DNA of 6,449 nucleotides from an uncultured Ellagibacter sp. (GTDB lineage Bacteria > Actinomycetota > Coriobacteriia > Coriobacteriales > Eggerthellaceae). This document shows, piece after piece, positions 5,051-6,449 of the stretch (the stretch's first letter is position 1; each line of letters begins with the position of its first letter). Location: NCBI GenBank assembly GCA_934613165.1, contig CAKTSW010000086.1, forward strand, positions 1 to 6,449, given 5' to 3'. The notes beneath the pieces were generated by a model. That model searched no databases. It was not told the origin of the DNA and was given only the letters and a program-made list of their open reading frames with translations. The position numbers and the translations under genes are program-made.

Positions 5051-6052
5051 CTACCTTCTTTGCTCGCGCCACGCGGAGGGGGACAAGCCGGTCTCGTGCT
5101 TGAACGCTTGCGCGAACGTCGATTGCCGAGGGTAACCGAGCCGCATGGCGATTTCCGAAACGGAAAGCGTGCCGCCGGCGAGGAGATCTTCCGCTCTCTC
5201 GATGCGCCGCCTGCGCGCGAAAGCGCCGATGCTCTCGCCCGTTTGCTGCTTGAAGACGGCGCAAAGCTTGGAGCGGCTTACATAGAGGCGGTGCGCGACT
5301 TCGTCTATCCCCACGCGCTGCCCGTCGCCTATCGATCGCTCGATGAGGGCGCGCGCCGCTTCCGCGAGCCGTCTGCTTTCGGGCGAGTCGTCCACAAGCG
5401 CGGCCCTCTTCTCGGCTGCGAGCGAAACCGCGAGTTCGGACACCATGGCGTCCACGATCGAGCGCGTGTAGAGATGCCCGCCCACGGCAAGGCTGCGGCG
5501 TTCCGAAAAGCGCCCGAGGGCATCGGAGATAGCGGTTGAGGCGTTCTCGCCCCACGGCTTCGCGAACGCGTCGAATAGGCCGTCGAACTGATTCGGGTAG
5601 CGCTGCTCGAGATCTTCGAAGTAGCCGCGCAGGAAGATGACCGAACGCGAATGGTAGAGCTGGCCTGCGTGGAGCGGGCTCATCTCGACCCCGCAGGCAT
5701 CCTGGACAAACGAGCAGACGGAGGTTTGCGGGCACGCTGTGCTCATCGGGGCAAGGTTTGCGGGCGTGATGCCCGCCGCGGGCATGCATTCGAGCGTCGG
5801 CGCGCTGATCTCGCTCACGCATGCGTATGGTTCCGGGGTGAACTCGGCGAGCATCATGTCCTCTGCAGGGGTGATGAAGTGCTCCATCACCAAGCAGGTG
5901 GGCGTGACGGGCATGATCCACGCGCTGCCCTTCGCCTTGGCGGTGGCAACCTTCCCCGTGCTTACGGGGCCTTTATCGGAAAGCTTGATGCCGAACTGCT
6001 CGAACTGCGGCGCGTAAATCGCGGTGATGTCGCGCGCGACGTGTGCTCCCAT
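5051..6052 (-). CDS. AraC-family transcriptional regulator
   Basis: The 333-residue protein ends with the double helix-turn-helix of the AraC/XylS family: IDEVAHRLYVSRSKLCAVFKQQTG (249-272) with ERAEDLL (285-291), then SVSEIAMRLGYPRQSTFAQAFKHETGLSPSAWR (297-329), the second being the family's most conserved block. The first 220 residues are a sensor region I cannot assign; it is unusual in holding six cysteines (53, 78, 89, 107, 113, 120), which could mean metal or redox sensing. The ATG at 6052 is the first in frame, but its ribosome site is weak (AAGGA lies about 15 bases away), so a later start is possible. It is divergent from an ABC transporter gene 137 bp away, the usual layout for an activator and its target, and converges on the glycosyltransferase unit. 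Ligand unknown. Confidence 0.92.
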   Translation of the reverse strand: MGAHVARDITAIYAPQFEQFGIKLSDKGPVSTGKVATAKAKGSAWIMPVTPTCLVMEHFITPAEDMMLAEFTPEPYACVSEISAPTLECMPAAGITPANLAPMSTACPQTSVCSFVQDACGVEMSPLHAGQLYHSRSVIFLRGYFEDLEQRYPNQFDGLFDAFAKPWGENASTAISDALGRFSERRSLAVGGHLYTRSIVDAMVSELAVSLAAEKRAALVDDSPESRRLAEAARALIERSIGDGQRVGIDEVAHRLYVSRSKLCAVFKQQTGESIGAFARRRRIERAEDLLAGGTLSVSEIAMRLGYPRQSTFAQAFKHETGLSPSAWREQRR

Positions 6053-6084
6053 CGCTTTTGAAATCGTCCTTGTCTCTTTCGAGA

Positions 6085-6104
6085 ACGTCCAGCAGAGGGG
6101 ACGT
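6085..6104. repeat. Small inverted repeat in the araC-type leader
   Basis: ACGTCC (6085-6090) and GGACGT (6099-6104) are perfect 6-bp complements 8 bp apart. They fall in the predicted 5' leader of the AraC-type gene, between its start point and ATG. It may be an RNA hairpin or a protein-binding dyad; by length alone it could be chance. Confidence 0.35.
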
Positions 6105-6127
6105 CTTGGGTGTTAGCTGATGCGTAC

Positions 6128-6156
6128 ATGGTAAGTTTGGCGAGGTTAACTGTCAA
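6128..6156 (-). promoter_or_regulatory. Promoter of the AraC-family gene
   Basis: On the minus strand a consensus -35 TTGACA (6151-6156) is followed after 17 bp by TACCAT (6128-6133, 4 of 6). Transcription would begin near 6120, giving a leader of about 68 nt. No comparable promoter for the divergent ABC gene is visible on the + strand between 6053 and 6189, so that gene may need an activator. Confidence 0.7.
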
Positions 6157-6189
6157 TCCTTCTTAAAGGCACATGCGATAGGAGAAGGC

Positions 6190-6449
6190 ATGGGAAAAGA
6201 AGAGACGAAAGGGAAAGGCGGCATCGGCTATCTGCTTACGTTCGCCGGCGGCCGTAGGTTCCTCACGTATTCGGGGATGGCGCTTTCGGCGGCTTCGCAG
6301 CTGCTCGGCTTCGGGCCCTACGTATGCATCTGGCTTGTAGCGCGCGACCTCATCGAGGTGGCTCCGAACTGGAGCGAGGCGGCGAACATCGCAACGTACG
6401 GCTGGTGGGCGGTCGGTTTCGCAGCGGCGAGCATCGTCGTGTACTTCGC
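6190..6449 (+). CDS. ABC transporter membrane/ATPase protein, N-terminal part
   Basis: The gene runs off the right edge; 86 codons are visible. The ATG at 6190 follows AGGAG (6180-6184) by five bases, a clear start. The protein opens with a short charged stretch (MGKEETKGKGG), then GYLLTFAGGRRFLTYSGMALSAASQLLGFGPYVCIWLVARDLI, a first membrane helix, and after a short loop a second one (about 68-86, YGWWAVGFAAASIVVYF). This pattern is that of the N-terminus of exporter-type ABC proteins in which membrane and ATPase domains are fused, as in the IrtA/YbtP-like pairs found beside AraC regulators. The ATPase motifs lie outside the window, so the assignment rests on the N-terminus and the divergent AraC gene. 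A second ABC half-transporter probably follows. Substrate unknown; siderophore, metal or drug are possible. Confidence 0.7.
   Translation, partial: MGKEETKGKGGIGYLLTFAGGRRFLTYSGMALSAASQLLGFGPYVCIWLVARDLIEVAPNWSEAANIATYGWWAVGFAAASIVVYF

Noticed and set aside
4977..5921. 314-codon minus frame overlapping the AraC gene
   Set aside because: It starts within the AraC gene in another frame, runs through the terminator hairpin and has no recognisable domain.
1..6449. CRISPR array, insertion sequence or prophage genes
   Set aside because: No regularly spaced repeats, transposase, integrase or phage protein was seen; the repeats found are short and local.

Overview
The window looks like a chromosomal piece of a high-GC, host-associated anaerobe. 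The mix of G/C-ending codons, MATE and AraC/ABC exporter loci and the character of the proteins suggests a Coriobacteriia (Eggerthellaceae-like) actinobacterium. This is inference; no taxonomic marker is present. Genes are mostly single units or pairs, each with its own promoter or terminator. No transposase, integrase, CRISPR array or plasmid gene is visible.

Left part (1-1196): the 3' end of a universal stress protein gene (+) closes with a strong terminator. A tRNA-Thr(TGT) gene (-) with its own terminator faces it. A perfect 11-bp tandem duplication lies between the two terminators. Upstream of the tRNA on the same strand is a complete, solitary pyrE (orotate phosphoribosyltransferase, UMP synthesis).

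Middle (1367-3333): a two-gene drug-export unit. A MarR-family regulator is translationally coupled (TAATG) to a MATE efflux pump, an arrangement like MepR/MepA. Its promoter carries two copies of a 16-bp palindrome, one filling the spacer between -35 and -10 and one at the predicted transcription start. This is the clearest regulatory signal in the window and suggests autorepression.

3334-3589: a 256-bp intergenic region with unusually ordered inverted repeats. It holds a nested three-helix element (3402-3478), a good promoter (TATAAT at 3492-3497), and a second three-helix fold at the very 5' end of the predicted transcript. I recognise neither as a known RNA family. Downstream is a GTG-started, membrane-anchored processive-type family 2 glycosyltransferase, probably for an envelope or secreted polysaccharide, closed by a 16-bp-stem terminator.

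Right part (5051-6449): an AraC-family regulator (-) with a good sigma70-type promoter, divergent from the start of an ABC exporter-type membrane protein (+) that runs off the window. The ABC gene has a clear ribosome binding site but no convincing promoter, which fits activation by the AraC protein.

No wholly new multi-gene system is evident. The best candidates for undescribed biology are the two structured elements before the glycosyltransferase and the double MarR operator.
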